DNA of 64,000 bases from Cyanobium sp. E1_MAG_00006 (GTDB taxonomy: Bacteria; Cyanobacteriota; Cyanobacteriia; PCC-6307; Cyanobiaceae). The notes below the pieces were generated by a model. That model did not search any database. It saw only the letters and a list, made by a program, of their open reading frames with translations, and was not told the DNA's origin. Position 1 is the first letter of the stretch. The number at the start of each line of letters is the position of its first letter. The position numbers were made by a program, and so were the translations under genes. Positions 9,048-17,528 of the stretch are shown piece after piece. The stretch lies in the NCBI GenBank assembly GCA_027488975.1, contig JAIYAQ010000010.1, forward strand, positions 1 to 64,000, given 5' to 3'.

Positions 9048-10451
9048 ATGACGACCCACCACCCGGATCATGCCGAGCAGCTCGACCTGAGTGGGCCGAT
9101 CGCCCATCGGCTGCACCTGCGCCAGCTGCAGGCGACGGAGATTCCCCGGCACAGGCTCAGTGAGCAGGGCCTGCCCGGTGATCTGGCCTATCAGCTGATC
9201 CACGACCACCTGATGCTCGATGGCAACGCCCGGCTGAACCTGGCCACCTTTGTGGGCACCTGGATGGAGCCGGAGGCCCACCAGCTGATGGAGGAATGCG
9301 CCGACAAGAACATCATCGACAAGGACGAATACCCCCAGACCGCGGAGCTGGAGGAGCGGTGCCTGCGCATCCTGGCCGACCTCTGGCATGCGCCGGATCC
9401 GGGCGAGGCCGTGGGCACCTCCACCACCGGCTCGAGCGAAGGGTGCATGCTTGGCGGCCTGGTGCTCAAGTGGCGGTGGCGGCAGCGACGCCTGTCGGCG
9501 GGTCTGGATGCCGGTCGCCCCAACCTGGTGATGGGGGCCAACACCCAGATCTGCTGGGACAAGTTCTGCACCTATTTCGATGTGGAACCGCGGCTGGTGC
9601 CCCTGGAGGCGGGCCGCCTGCACCTCACAGCCGAGGAGGCGGTGCGCCGCTGCGATGAGAACACGATCGGCGTGGTGGGCATCGTCGGCAGCACCTTCGA
9701 CGGCAGCTACGAACCGATCGATGGGATCGCCCGCGCGCTCGACGACCTGCAGGAGCGCCGCGGCCTCGACATCCCCATCCATGTGGATGGCGCCTCCGGC
9801 GGCTTCGTCGCCCCCTTCAACGCCCCGGATTGGGCCTGGGATTTCCGACTTCCCCGGGTGGCATCGATCAACACCAGCGGGCACAAATACGGCGGTGTGC
9901 TGCCGGGTCTGGGCTGGGTGCTGTGGCGCAGCGGCGCCGTGCTGCCGCAGGAGCTGCGCTTCAACGTGAACTATCTCGGCGGCACCATGCCGACGATCGG
10001 CATGAACTTCTCCCGGCCCGGGGCTCAGGTGGTGGCGCAGTACTTCAACTTCCTGCATCTCGGCCGGGAGGGATACCGGCAGCGGATGGCCAACCTTGAG
10101 GCGATCGCCTGCCACATGGCCGACCACCTGGCGGCCATGGAGCCGCTGCGGCTTGTCAGCCACCCCCGCGGCCAGCTGCCGGTGTTCGCCGTGGAGCTCG
10201 ATCCAGGGGTGACCACCTGGAACGTGTTCCACCTCTCGGCGCTGCTGCGCAGCCGCGGCTGGCAGGTGCCGGCCTACACCCTCCCGGCCAACCAGGAAGA
10301 GCGCAGCGTGCTGCGGATCGTTGTGCGGGCCGGCTTCAGCCGCGACATGGCCGACCAGCTGCTGGCCGACATGCAGCGCAACCTGGACTGGCTGGCCACG
10401 GCCAGCTCGCCGCTGCCACAGGCGGCCGATGAACCGACCTTCCGTCATTGA
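9048..10451 (+). CDS. gadB: Glutamate decarboxylase
   Basis: A PLP enzyme that converts glutamate to 4-aminobutyrate and CO2, consuming a proton. The 467-residue length equals the bacterial GadA/GadB size. Visible motifs are DGNARLNLATFVGTW near the N-terminus, GSSEGCMLGGLVLKWRWR, HVDGASGGF (about 245-253), the PLP lysine Lys280 in SINTSGHKYG, and NYLGGTMPTIGMNFSRP. It ends in His, as E. coli GadB nearly does (a C-terminal His participates in pH gating there); whether that holds here is inference. The start at 9048 gives the full family N-terminal helix. It is divergent from the amidase and sits between ycf3 and radA, which are usually neighbours in marine picocyanobacteria. Confidence 0.93.
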   Translation: MTTHHPDHAEQLDLSGPIAHRLHLRQLQATEIPRHRLSEQGLPGDLAYQLIHDHLMLDGNARLNLATFVGTWMEPEAHQLMEECADKNIIDKDEYPQTAELEERCLRILADLWHAPDPGEAVGTSTTGSSEGCMLGGLVLKWRWRQRRLSAGLDAGRPNLVMGANTQICWDKFCTYFDVEPRLVPLEAGRLHLTAEEAVRRCDENTIGVVGIVGSTFDGSYEPIDGIARALDDLQERRGLDIPIHVDGASGGFVAPFNAPDWAWDFRLPRVASINTSGHKYGGVLPGLGWVLWRSGAVLPQELRFNVNYLGGTMPTIGMNFSRPGAQVVAQYFNFLHLGREGYRQRMANLEAIACHMADHLAAMEPLRLVSHPRGQLPVFAVELDPGVTTWNVFHLSALLRSRGWQVPAYTLPANQEERSVLRIVVRAGFSRDMADQLLADMQRNLDWLATASSPLPQAADEPTFRH

Positions 10452-10464
10452 GCGCGGGCCCAGC

Positions 10465-11937
10465 TCAGCCCCGATCGTCCGCCGGATTCACCCCCAGGGC
10501 CGCCACGAGGGCCTCAGCCACGCTGCCCGCCTCCAGCAACTGGATCTCCAGGCCGGCCGCCAGGCGCCCCAGGCCGCTGCCCCTGGGCACCACCGCCCGC
10601 CGGAACCCCAGCCGGGCCGATTCCTGCAGGCGCTGCTCCAGCTGCCCCACCGGCCGCAGCTGGCCGCCCAGCCCCAGCTCACCGATCAGCACCGTGCCCG
10701 GGGGCAGCGTCAGATCCCGATAACTGGCCACGACGGCGGCGGCAACACCCAGATCCGCCGCCGGTTCCTCCACCTCCAGGCCGCCGGCCACCGCCAGGTA
10801 GCAATCGAAGCGGGACAGAGGCAGACCCAGGTGCTTCTCCAGCACCGCCAGGATCTGATGCAGGCGGTTGGTGCCGATGCCGGTGGCGGTGCGGCGCGGG
10901 CTGGCATAGCTGGTGGTGCTCACCAGGGCCTGCAGCTCCACCACCAGCGGCCGCGTGCCCTCGCAGGCCACGATCGTGGCGGTGCCGGCGCTGGGCTCAT
11001 CGCCCCCCAGAAACAGCTCGCTGGGATTGAGCACCTCCGCCAGGCCCTGGCCGCGCATCTCGAACACCCCCAGTTCATGGGTGGCACCGAAGCGGTTCTT
11101 GACGGCCCGCAGCAGGCGATGGCTGGCGAAGCGATCACCCTCGAAGGTGAGCACCGCATCCACCAGGTGCTCCAGCACCTTCGGGCCCGCCAGCATGCCC
11201 TCCTTGGTCACGTGGCCCACCAGCAGCAGGGCCGTGTCCTGGCGCTTGGCGATGCGGGCCAGGGCGGCGGCGCATTCGCGCACCTGGGCCACCGAGCCGG
11301 GTGCGCTGGCCAGCTCGCCGTCGTGCAGGGCCTGGATGCTGTCGATCACGGCCACTGCCGGCCGCAGGGTCTCCAGCTCCTGCAGCACCAGCTCCAGATC
11401 GGTTTCCGCCAGCAGCTGCAGACCGGCGGGGCCCGCAGGAGCCGCGCCATCAGCCGGATCGGCTGGGGCATCAGCGCCGGCCAGCTGATCCACCAGCCGG
11501 CGCCAGCGCAGCTTCACCTGCTGAGCCGATTCCTCGGCGCTCACGTAGAGCACCGGGTGACGGCCCGCCATGGCCTGGGCGCTCTGGAGCAGCAGGGTGC
11601 TCTTGCCGATGCCGGGATCTCCTCCGAGCAGCACCAGCGAGCCGGGCACCAGGCCGCCGCCGAGCACCCGGTCCAGCTCGCTGTAGCCGCTGCTCAACCG
11701 CTGCAGCGGTCGATCGCCAACAGCGTGGATCGGCTCGGAGCGGCCAGCACGGGCGGGGATGCCGGCCGCGGCATCGAGGGGAGCGGCGGCCACCGGCCGG
11801 CGACGGCGGTTGTCGGCGGCGGCAGCCACCTGCTCCACCAGGGTGTTCCAGTTGCCGCAGCTGGAACAGCGGCCGAAGAACTGGCGGCTCTGGGCTCCGC
11901 AGCTCTGACAGACGTAGGTGCTGGTGGCGCGCGCCAA
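10465..11937 (-). CDS. radA: DNA repair protein RadA (Sms)
   Basis: RadA is a RecA-like helicase that aids branch migration in recombinational repair. The protein (490 residues) starts at a TTG with a four-cysteine zinc finger (Cys10, Cys13, Cys24, Cys27), then Walker A GGDPGIGKSTLL, Walker B around AVIDSIQ, the RadA-specific KNRFGATHELGVFEM motif and a Lon-like C-terminal domain from about residue 320. All hallmarks are intact. It converges on gadB with a 13-bp gap and is divergent from rpaB. Confidence 0.95.
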   Translation of the reverse strand: MARATSTYVCQSCGAQSRQFFGRCSSCGNWNTLVEQVAAAADNRRRRPVAAAPLDAAAGIPARAGRSEPIHAVGDRPLQRLSSGYSELDRVLGGGLVPGSLVLLGGDPGIGKSTLLLQSAQAMAGRHPVLYVSAEESAQQVKLRWRRLVDQLAGADAPADPADGAAPAGPAGLQLLAETDLELVLQELETLRPAVAVIDSIQALHDGELASAPGSVAQVRECAAALARIAKRQDTALLLVGHVTKEGMLAGPKVLEHLVDAVLTFEGDRFASHRLLRAVKNRFGATHELGVFEMRGQGLAEVLNPSELFLGGDEPSAGTATIVACEGTRPLVVELQALVSTTSYASPRRTATGIGTNRLHQILAVLEKHLGLPLSRFDCYLAVAGGLEVEEPAADLGVAAAVVASYRDLTLPPGTVLIGELGLGGQLRPVGQLEQRLQESARLGFRRAVVPRGSGLGRLAAGLEIQLLEAGSVAEALVAALGVNPADDRG

Positions 11938-12034
11938 GACGGTGTATGAAGAAAGGTGGCTTCAGGTGAACCCAGGGGCCCGCCGGCCTTTTCAGTAGGT
12001 CGAACTACTTAACCCGTCTGCGTAGCGTGGTGCA

Positions 12035-12787
12035 ATGACGGCCTCTTCCGCCGCTTCAGCCAAGGAAACGATCCTGGTCGTCGACGACGAGGCCAGCATC
12101 CGGCGCATTCTCGAGACACGCCTCTCGATGATTGGCTACCAGGTGGTGACCGCCTGCGACGGCCTGGAGGCGATCGAGGCCTTCCGACGCACCAGCCCCG
12201 ATCTGGTGGTGCTCGACGTGATGATGCCGAAGCTGGATGGCTACGGCGTCTGCCAGGAGCTGCGCAAGGAATCCGATGTGCCGATCGTGATGCTCACGGC
12301 CCTGGGCGACGTGGCCGACCGCATCACAGGCCTGGAACTCGGCGCCGATGACTACGTCGTCAAGCCGTTCAGCCCCAAGGAGCTGGAGGCTCGCATCCGG
12401 TGCGTGCTGCGCAGGGTCGACAAGGACACCGTGGCCGGCATCCCCAACTCGGGCGTCATCCAGGTGGGCGAGCTGCGCATCGACACCAACAAACGGCAGG
12501 TGTACCGCGGCGACGAGCGCATCCGCCTCACCGGCATGGAATTCAGCCTGCTGGAGCTGCTGGTGGGCCGCAGCGGCGAGCCCTTCAGCCGCGGCGAAAT
12601 CCTCAAGGACGTGTGGGGCTACACGCCGGAACGTCACGTGGACACCCGAGTGGTGGATGTTCATATCTCCCGGCTGCGCTCCAAACTGGAGGACGATCCG
12701 GCCAACCCCGAGCTGATCCTCACGGCTCGCGGCACCGGCTATCTGTTCCAGCGCATCGTTGAAGCCGTTGCCCCCGAAGCCCACTGA
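12035..12787 (+). CDS. rpaB: Response regulator RpaB (OmpR family, Ycf27)
   Basis: RpaB is the essential light/redox regulator, partner of kinase NblS, that controls high-light genes and PSI/PSII promoters through HLR1 sites. The receiver has Asp17-Asp18, phospho-acceptor Asp61 in VVLDVMMPKLDGYGVCQELR, and Lys110 in YVVKPF. The winged helix (about 148-243) contains RLTGMEFSLLELLVGRSGEPFSR, WGYTPERHVDTRVVDVHISRLR and ILTARGTGYLFQRI, typical of RpaB/Ycf27. Length 250. The 3' end overlaps plsX by 29 bp, so it leads a lipid-synthesis operon. Confidence 0.95.
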   Translation: MTASSAASAKETILVVDDEASIRRILETRLSMIGYQVVTACDGLEAIEAFRRTSPDLVVLDVMMPKLDGYGVCQELRKESDVPIVMLTALGDVADRITGLELGADDYVVKPFSPKELEARIRCVLRRVDKDTVAGIPNSGVIQVGELRIDTNKRQVYRGDERIRLTGMEFSLLELLVGRSGEPFSRGEILKDVWGYTPERHVDTRVVDVHISRLRSKLEDDPANPELILTARGTGYLFQRIVEAVAPEAH

Positions 12788-14135
12788 CGCCTCAGGCTCC
12801 AGCACCGGTTCCGGCGGTCCCGGCCGGCGCTCCCGCCCGCGGGCCATCCGTCGTCTGGTGATCTGGTACCGCCGCAATGCGGCGGTGACCTCCCTGGTGG
12901 ATACAGCCTCCGCAGCCGGCAGCATGGCCGGCTCAATGGCCGGCAGCGCGGCCGGGGTGGCCGGCGCAGCCGCCACGGCTGCGGCCAACGTGGCCAACAC
13001 CACCGTGCTGCAACCGCTGGTGTTCGATCCACTGCGGCGCCTGCAGCAGGGCGTGGGCGGCAGCGAGGGGGAACCGATCAATGATGCCGACCGCCTCTGG
13101 GTGGCGGTGGACGGCATGGGCGGCGACTACGCGCCAGGGCCAATCCTCGAGGGCTGCCTGCGGGCTGTGCGGCTGCTGCCGGTACGGGTGAGATTCGTGG
13201 CCGAAGCGGCCGTGGTGGAGGCGGCCGTCGCCGAGATGGGCCTGGCGGAGGAGCTGGCCGAGGCCCAGCAGGCGGGCTTGCTGCAGCTGGTACCCAGCGG
13301 CCCTTCGGTGGGTATGGATGAGGAGGCCACGGTGGTGCGCCGCAAACGCGACGCCAGCATCAACATGGCCATGGACCTGGTGAAGACCGGCGAGGCCACG
13401 GCTGTGTACTCCGCCGGCAACTCCGGCGCCGTGATGGCCTCGGCGATCTTCCGGCTCGGACGGCTCAAGGGCATCGACCGCCCGGCCATCGGCGCCCTGT
13501 TCCCCACCAAGAACCCCGAGCAGCAGGTGCTGGTGCTGGATGTGGGCGCCAACATGGACAGCAAGCCCGCCTACCTGCACCAGTGGGCGCTGCTGGGCAA
13601 CATCTACAGCCGCGATGTGCTGCAGGTGCGTGAGCCGCGCATCGGCCTGCTGAACATCGGCGAAGAGGAGTGCAAGGGCAACGAGCTGGCCCAGCGCACC
13701 TATCCGCTGATGGCCGAGGAAACCCGCTTCCACTTCGCCGGCAACTGCGAGGGCCGCGATGTGCTCTCTAGTGACTTCGACGTGGTGGTCTGCGACGGTT
13801 TCACCGGCAACGTTCTGCTCAAGTTCCTGGAAGCGGTGGGGGGGGTGCTGCTGGATGTGCTCAAGGCCGAGCTGCCCCGCGGCCGCCGCGGCAAGGTGGG
13901 ATCCGCCTTCCTGATCAGCAACCTGCGCCGCATCAAGAAGCGGCTCGACCATGCCGAGCACGGCGGAGCGCTGCTGCTGGGGGTGGATGGGGTGTGCGTG
14001 ATCGGCCATGGCAGCAGCAAGTCCCTCTCGGTGGTGAGCGCCCTGCGCCTGGCCCACTCCGCAGCCAGCCATGGTGTGATGGACGACCTGCACCGTCTCA
14101 GTGAAGGCACGGACTCCACCGTGGCCTGTGGTTGA
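12759..14135 (+). CDS. plsX: Phosphate acyltransferase PlsX
   Basis: PlsX makes acyl-phosphate from acyl-ACP and phosphate, the first step of glycerolipid assembly at the membrane. The catalytic domain starts at about residue 110 (LWVAVDGMGGDYAPGPILEG) and includes MDEEATVVRRKRDASINMAMDLVK, VYSAGNSGAVMASAIFRLGR, LDVGANMDSKP and FDVVVCDGFTGNVLLK. It is about 110 residues longer than most PlsX because of an Ala/Gly/Ser-rich N-terminus with repeated AGSMAGS units; picocyanobacterial PlsX proteins carry comparable extensions. Start TTG 12759 keeps the RAIRRLVIWYRRN segment; GTG 12858 is an alternative. It overlaps rpaB by 29 bp and is followed by fabH-fabD-plsC. Confidence 0.93.
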   Translation: MKPLPPKPTDASGSSTGSGGPGRRSRPRAIRRLVIWYRRNAAVTSLVDTASAAGSMAGSMAGSAAGVAGAAATAAANVANTTVLQPLVFDPLRRLQQGVGGSEGEPINDADRLWVAVDGMGGDYAPGPILEGCLRAVRLLPVRVRFVAEAAVVEAAVAEMGLAEELAEAQQAGLLQLVPSGPSVGMDEEATVVRRKRDASINMAMDLVKTGEATAVYSAGNSGAVMASAIFRLGRLKGIDRPAIGALFPTKNPEQQVLVLDVGANMDSKPAYLHQWALLGNIYSRDVLQVREPRIGLLNIGEEECKGNELAQRTYPLMAEETRFHFAGNCEGRDVLSSDFDVVVCDGFTGNVLLKFLEAVGGVLLDVLKAELPRGRRGKVGSAFLISNLRRIKKRLDHAEHGGALLLGVDGVCVIGHGSSKSLSVVSALRLAHSAASHGVMDDLHRLSEGTDSTVACG

Positions 14136-14160
14136 CTGAGCCCACCTGTGGGCTGAACCC

Positions 14161-15183
14161 GTGGCGCTGGGCCAGATGGGCACTCTCGGCATGGCCCTCG
14201 TGGGCAGTGGCAGCGCCGTTCCCTCCATCAGCGTCAGCAACCAGCAGCTCAGCGAGCGGGTCGACACCAGCGATGAATGGATCCGCACGCGCACCGGCAT
14301 CGGTGCCCGGCGCATCTGCGCCGCTGATGAACCGCTCACGCTTCTCGCCACCCGCGCGGCCGAGGCCGCACTGGCCCATGCCGGCTGGGAGCCAGAGGAT
14401 CTCGATCTGATCCTGATGGCCACCTCCAGCCCGGACGACCTGTTCGGCACGGCGCCGCGGGTGCAGGGCGCTCTGGGTGCCGTCAATGCTGTGGCCTTCG
14501 ATCTCACCGCCGCCTGCAGTGGCTTCCTATTCGCTCTGATCACCGCTGGCCAATACCTGCGCAGCGGTGCGATGCGCCGCGCCCTGGTGATCGGCGCCGA
14601 TCAGCTCAGCCGCTGGGTCGACTGGGACGACCGCACTACCTGCGTGCTGTTCGGCGACGCTGCAGCTGCCGTCGCGGTGGAGGTCTGCCCCGAAGCGGAG
14701 AACGGTCTGCTCGGCTTCCGCATGCGCTCCGATGGATCGCGCAACGGCTGTCTGACCCTGGCCCAGACCGACACGCATCACAGCGTGCTGGGAGGCGTCA
14801 GCGCCCAGCTGGGCGGCTTCGCCCCTCTGCGCATGAATGGCCAGGAGGTGTACAAGTTCGCCGTGCGCGAGGTGCCGGCGGTGCTCAAGGAGCTGCTCGA
14901 AAGCACAGGCACCGAAGCCGCGGCCCTCGACTGGCTGCTGCTGCACCAGGCCAACCAACGCATCCTGGATGCGGTGGCCGATCGCTTTGCCATCCCGCAC
15001 GAGCGGGTGCTCAGCAACCTGGCCAGCTACGGCAACACCTCAGCCGCCACCATCCCCCTGATGCTCGATGAAGCCGTGAAGGACGGCCGCATCCAGCCCG
15101 GGCACCTGATCGCCAGCAGTGGCTTCGGCGCCGGCCTCAGCTGGGGAGGTGCACTGCTGCGCTGGGCAGGACCGCGCGGCTGA
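14161..15183 (+). CDS. fabH: 3-oxoacyl-ACP synthase III (KAS III)
   Basis: FabH condenses acetyl-CoA with malonyl-ACP to start fatty acid synthesis. The triad is visible as Cys119 in LTAACSGF, His in LLLHQANQRI and Asn in ASYGNTSAA, with the DTSDEWIRTRTGI start and the C-terminal GFGAGLSWGGALLRW. The GTG at 14161 gives 340 residues; the ATG at 14176 is an alternative close to the conserved LVGSGSAVP strand. It lies 25 bp after plsX and 53 bp before fabD, in one apparent operon. Confidence 0.96.
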   Translation: MALGQMGTLGMALVGSGSAVPSISVSNQQLSERVDTSDEWIRTRTGIGARRICAADEPLTLLATRAAEAALAHAGWEPEDLDLILMATSSPDDLFGTAPRVQGALGAVNAVAFDLTAACSGFLFALITAGQYLRSGAMRRALVIGADQLSRWVDWDDRTTCVLFGDAAAAVAVEVCPEAENGLLGFRMRSDGSRNGCLTLAQTDTHHSVLGGVSAQLGGFAPLRMNGQEVYKFAVREVPAVLKELLESTGTEAAALDWLLLHQANQRILDAVADRFAIPHERVLSNLASYGNTSAATIPLMLDEAVKDGRIQPGHLIASSGFGAGLSWGGALLRWAGPRG

Positions 15184-15236
15184 GGGCTGCAACAGCGCCG
15201 ACGCCTAATCTCGCCCGAGCGTGAGATTGCGGCCGC

Positions 15237-16127
15237 ATGGGTATCGCCTGGGTGTTTCCCGGACAGGGGTCACAAAAGCTCGGGATGGCGGCAGCCGTGC
15301 TGGAGCTGCCCGGTGCCAGCGAACGCTTCGCCGCCGCCTCGGAGCTGCTGGACCGGGACCTGCTGGCCATTTGCGCCGGAGACGCCGAGGGTGAGCTGAG
15401 CGATCTCAACGACACCCGCAACACCCAGCCGGCCCTGTTCGTGATCGAGAGCCTGCTGGTGGATGCCCTCAGGGCCCAGGGCCGCAGCGCTGACCTGGTG
15501 GCGGGCCACAGCCTCGGTGAACTGGTGGCGCTCTACGCCGCTGGGGTGTTCGACGTGAGCACCGGCCTGCGGCTGATGAAGACCCGCAGCGAGCTGATGG
15601 CCGGGGCCGGTGGTGGGGCCATGACTGCCGTGATGGGCTTCGATCGCGGCGAGCTCGCGCAGCTGGTGGCGGCCAACGAGGGGGTGGTGATCGCCAACGA
15701 CAACAGCAGCGCCCAGGTGGTTCTCTCCGGCACTCCCGAAGCGGTGGCAGCCGTCAGCGGCCAGCTCACCTGCAAGCGCGCCATTCCCCTGGCGGTGAGC
15801 GGTGCCTTCCACTCCCCGTTCATGGCCCAGGCGGCGGCAGCCTTCGCCACCGAACTGGAGGCGATCCCCTTCGCCGATGCCGCCATCCCGGTGCTGAGCA
15901 ACACCGATCCCAGCCCCGAAACCAGCGGCGCTGCCCTGAAGGCCCGCCTGCGCAACCAGATGACCACCGGCGTGCGCTGGCGCGAAACGATGGAGCGCCT
16001 CTCCGGTGAAGGCATCGCCACCGCCGTGGAAATCGGCCCAGGAGCTGTGCTGAGCGGCCTGATCAAGCGCAGCTGCGAGGGCATCAGCACCGCCCAGATC
16101 GCCGGCGCCGCGGACCTGGGGCTGTGA
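15237..16127 (+). CDS. fabD: Malonyl-CoA:ACP transacylase
   Basis: FabD transfers malonyl from CoA to acyl carrier protein, supplying elongation units. The 296-residue protein has the N-terminal FPGQGSQKLGM loop, nucleophile Ser92 in GHSLGELVALYAAGVF, the catalytic His in SGAFHSPFM and the C-terminal EIGPGAVLSGLIKR. The ATG at 15237 immediately precedes the first conserved strand. Its stop codon overlaps the GTG of plsC (GTGA), so the two are translationally coupled. Confidence 0.96.
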   Translation: MGIAWVFPGQGSQKLGMAAAVLELPGASERFAAASELLDRDLLAICAGDAEGELSDLNDTRNTQPALFVIESLLVDALRAQGRSADLVAGHSLGELVALYAAGVFDVSTGLRLMKTRSELMAGAGGGAMTAVMGFDRGELAQLVAANEGVVIANDNSSAQVVLSGTPEAVAAVSGQLTCKRAIPLAVSGAFHSPFMAQAAAAFATELEAIPFADAAIPVLSNTDPSPETSGAALKARLRNQMTTGVRWRETMERLSGEGIATAVEIGPGAVLSGLIKRSCEGISTAQIAGAADLGL

Positions 16128-16933
16128 GCGACACCCCCGCCGGCGACGGCTCCAGCGGCGAGGCGAACCGGCTGCCAGGCAGCCGGTCCGTGAACGCGGT
16201 GAAGCGGGTGCTGCGCCGCCGCCGCAAACCGGCCGAGCCACCGGCGCTGCTGCGCACACCGAAACCCAGCCTCACCTACCGGCTGGTGAGCTACCTGCTC
16301 GTGTTCCCGGTGTATCGGCTGCTGTTCCGGGGGCGCACCGCCGGCAACACCAATGTTCCTCAGGAGGGGGCACTGGTGGTGGTGGCGAACCACGGCTCCC
16401 ACCTCGACCCGCCCCTGCTGGGCCATGCCCTGGGCCGGCCGGTGGCCTTCATGGCCAAGGCGGAGCTGTTCCGGGTACCGCTGCTGGGCCCGATCATCCG
16501 CGCCTGTGGCGCCTATCCGGTGGCCCGCGGCGCCAGCGACCGAGAAGCCATCCGCACCGCCACCGACCGCCTGGAGCAGGGCTGGGCCACCGGCGTGTTC
16601 ATCGACGGCACCCGCCAGGTGGATGGGCGCGTGAATCAGCCACAGCCCGGTGCAGCCTTGCTGGCGGCCCGGGCCGGGGTGCCCCTGCTGCCGGTGGCGA
16701 TCATCAACAGCCACAGGGCCTGGGGCACCGGGTCGAGCAGCGCCCGCCTGGTGCCGGTTCATATCCGCATCGGCACGCCGATCCCGCCACCGGCCTCACG
16801 CAAACGGGCCGATCTGGACGCCACCACCGCCGCCTGCCAGGCGCAGATCAACGCCCTGCTGGATCAGGGGCTGATCAGCGGCGCCGCCCTGCCTCCAGCA
16901 GCGGAGCGAAGCGCTCTGCCGCCCAGCTCCTGA
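16124..16933 (+). CDS. plsC: 1-acyl-sn-glycerol-3-phosphate acyltransferase (PlsC family)
   Basis: This membrane-associated acyltransferase makes phosphatidic acid from lysophosphatidate. The catalytic HX4D motif is NHGSHLD (89-95), preceded by a hydrophobic segment (about 53-68). FIDGTRQVDGR corresponds to the family EGTR substrate motif, and VPLLPVAIIN follows. The first 45 residues are basic and not part of the domain. Start GTG 16124 overlaps the fabD stop. The last 59 bp overlap the convergent ydcF-like gene, an unusually long 3' overlap. Confidence 0.9.
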   Translation: MSDTPAGDGSSGEANRLPGSRSVNAVKRVLRRRRKPAEPPALLRTPKPSLTYRLVSYLLVFPVYRLLFRGRTAGNTNVPQEGALVVVANHGSHLDPPLLGHALGRPVAFMAKAELFRVPLLGPIIRACGAYPVARGASDREAIRTATDRLEQGWATGVFIDGTRQVDGRVNQPQPGAALLAARAGVPLLPVAIINSHRAWGTGSSSARLVPVHIRIGTPIPPPASRKRADLDATTAACQAQINALLDQGLISGAALPPAAERSALPPSS

Positions 16934-17528
16934 GATCGCGGCCGGTCAGCACCCACAGAGCTGCCCGCAGCCCATCGCCCCACACCTTGCGCCGTCCCTC
17001 CGGTAGGCAGCGCGCGCCGCAGGGCACCGCCACCGGCGTGAGGGTGATGCCGCGACTGCCCGCCACCAGCCGTCCCACCAGCAGGGCCCGATTCATGTGA
17101 TCGCTGCTGGTCACCAGCAGCACGTGGCGCACCCTGGCGCGCCGAAGTTCATCCACAACCGAGGTGAAGTTGGAGAGCGTGTCGGTGGCGCGGTAATCGA
17201 GGTGAACACGGGCGGCATCCAGCCCCTGCTGGCCGAACTGCCAGGCGGCGTACTCCGGGTTGCTGCCGCCGCTCACCAGCACCGGCAACCCATCCCGTCG
17301 GGCCAGCATTCCGGCGACACGCTCGCGCTCCACATCCCCGCCCAGCACCAGGATCAGCTGGGGCGGCGGCAGCGGCGGCTGCCACAGGCCCCGCGAGAGC
17401 CACACCAGCCCGCCGGCAGCCGCCAGCACCAGCAGCAGCGACGCCAGAGGGCGCCGTCTGCGGCGCCCTCTGGGTCGTCGGCCCCGTGCAGAGGGCGGCC
17501 GCCGCCGCCGCGGGCCTGCGGCGGTCAT
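16875..17528 (-). CDS. YdcF-like (DUF218) membrane-anchored protein
   Basis: A 217-residue protein with an Arg-rich N-terminus (about 1-28), one membrane anchor (about 28-47) and a DUF218/YdcF domain starting LILVLGGDVERERVAGMLARR. The domain also shows VLVSGGSN, RATDTLSNFTSVVDEL and VLLVTSSDHMNRALLVGRL. YdcF-type domains bind nucleotides or act in envelope metabolism, but the reaction is not established. It overlaps plsC at the 3' end by 59 bp on the opposite strand and starts 4 bp inside the end of tsaB, so it sits in a leftward ycf34-tsaB-ydcF unit. Its 5' coding region holds a 13-bp perfect hairpin (17444-17473). Confidence 0.82.
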   Translation of the reverse strand: MTAAGPRRRRPPSARGRRPRGRRRRRPLASLLLVLAAAGGLVWLSRGLWQPPLPPPQLILVLGGDVERERVAGMLARRDGLPVLVSGGSNPEYAAWQFGQQGLDAARVHLDYRATDTLSNFTSVVDELRRARVRHVLLVTSSDHMNRALLVGRLVAGSRGITLTPVAVPCGARCLPEGRRKVWGDGLRAALWVLTGRDLRSWAAERFAPLLEAGRRR

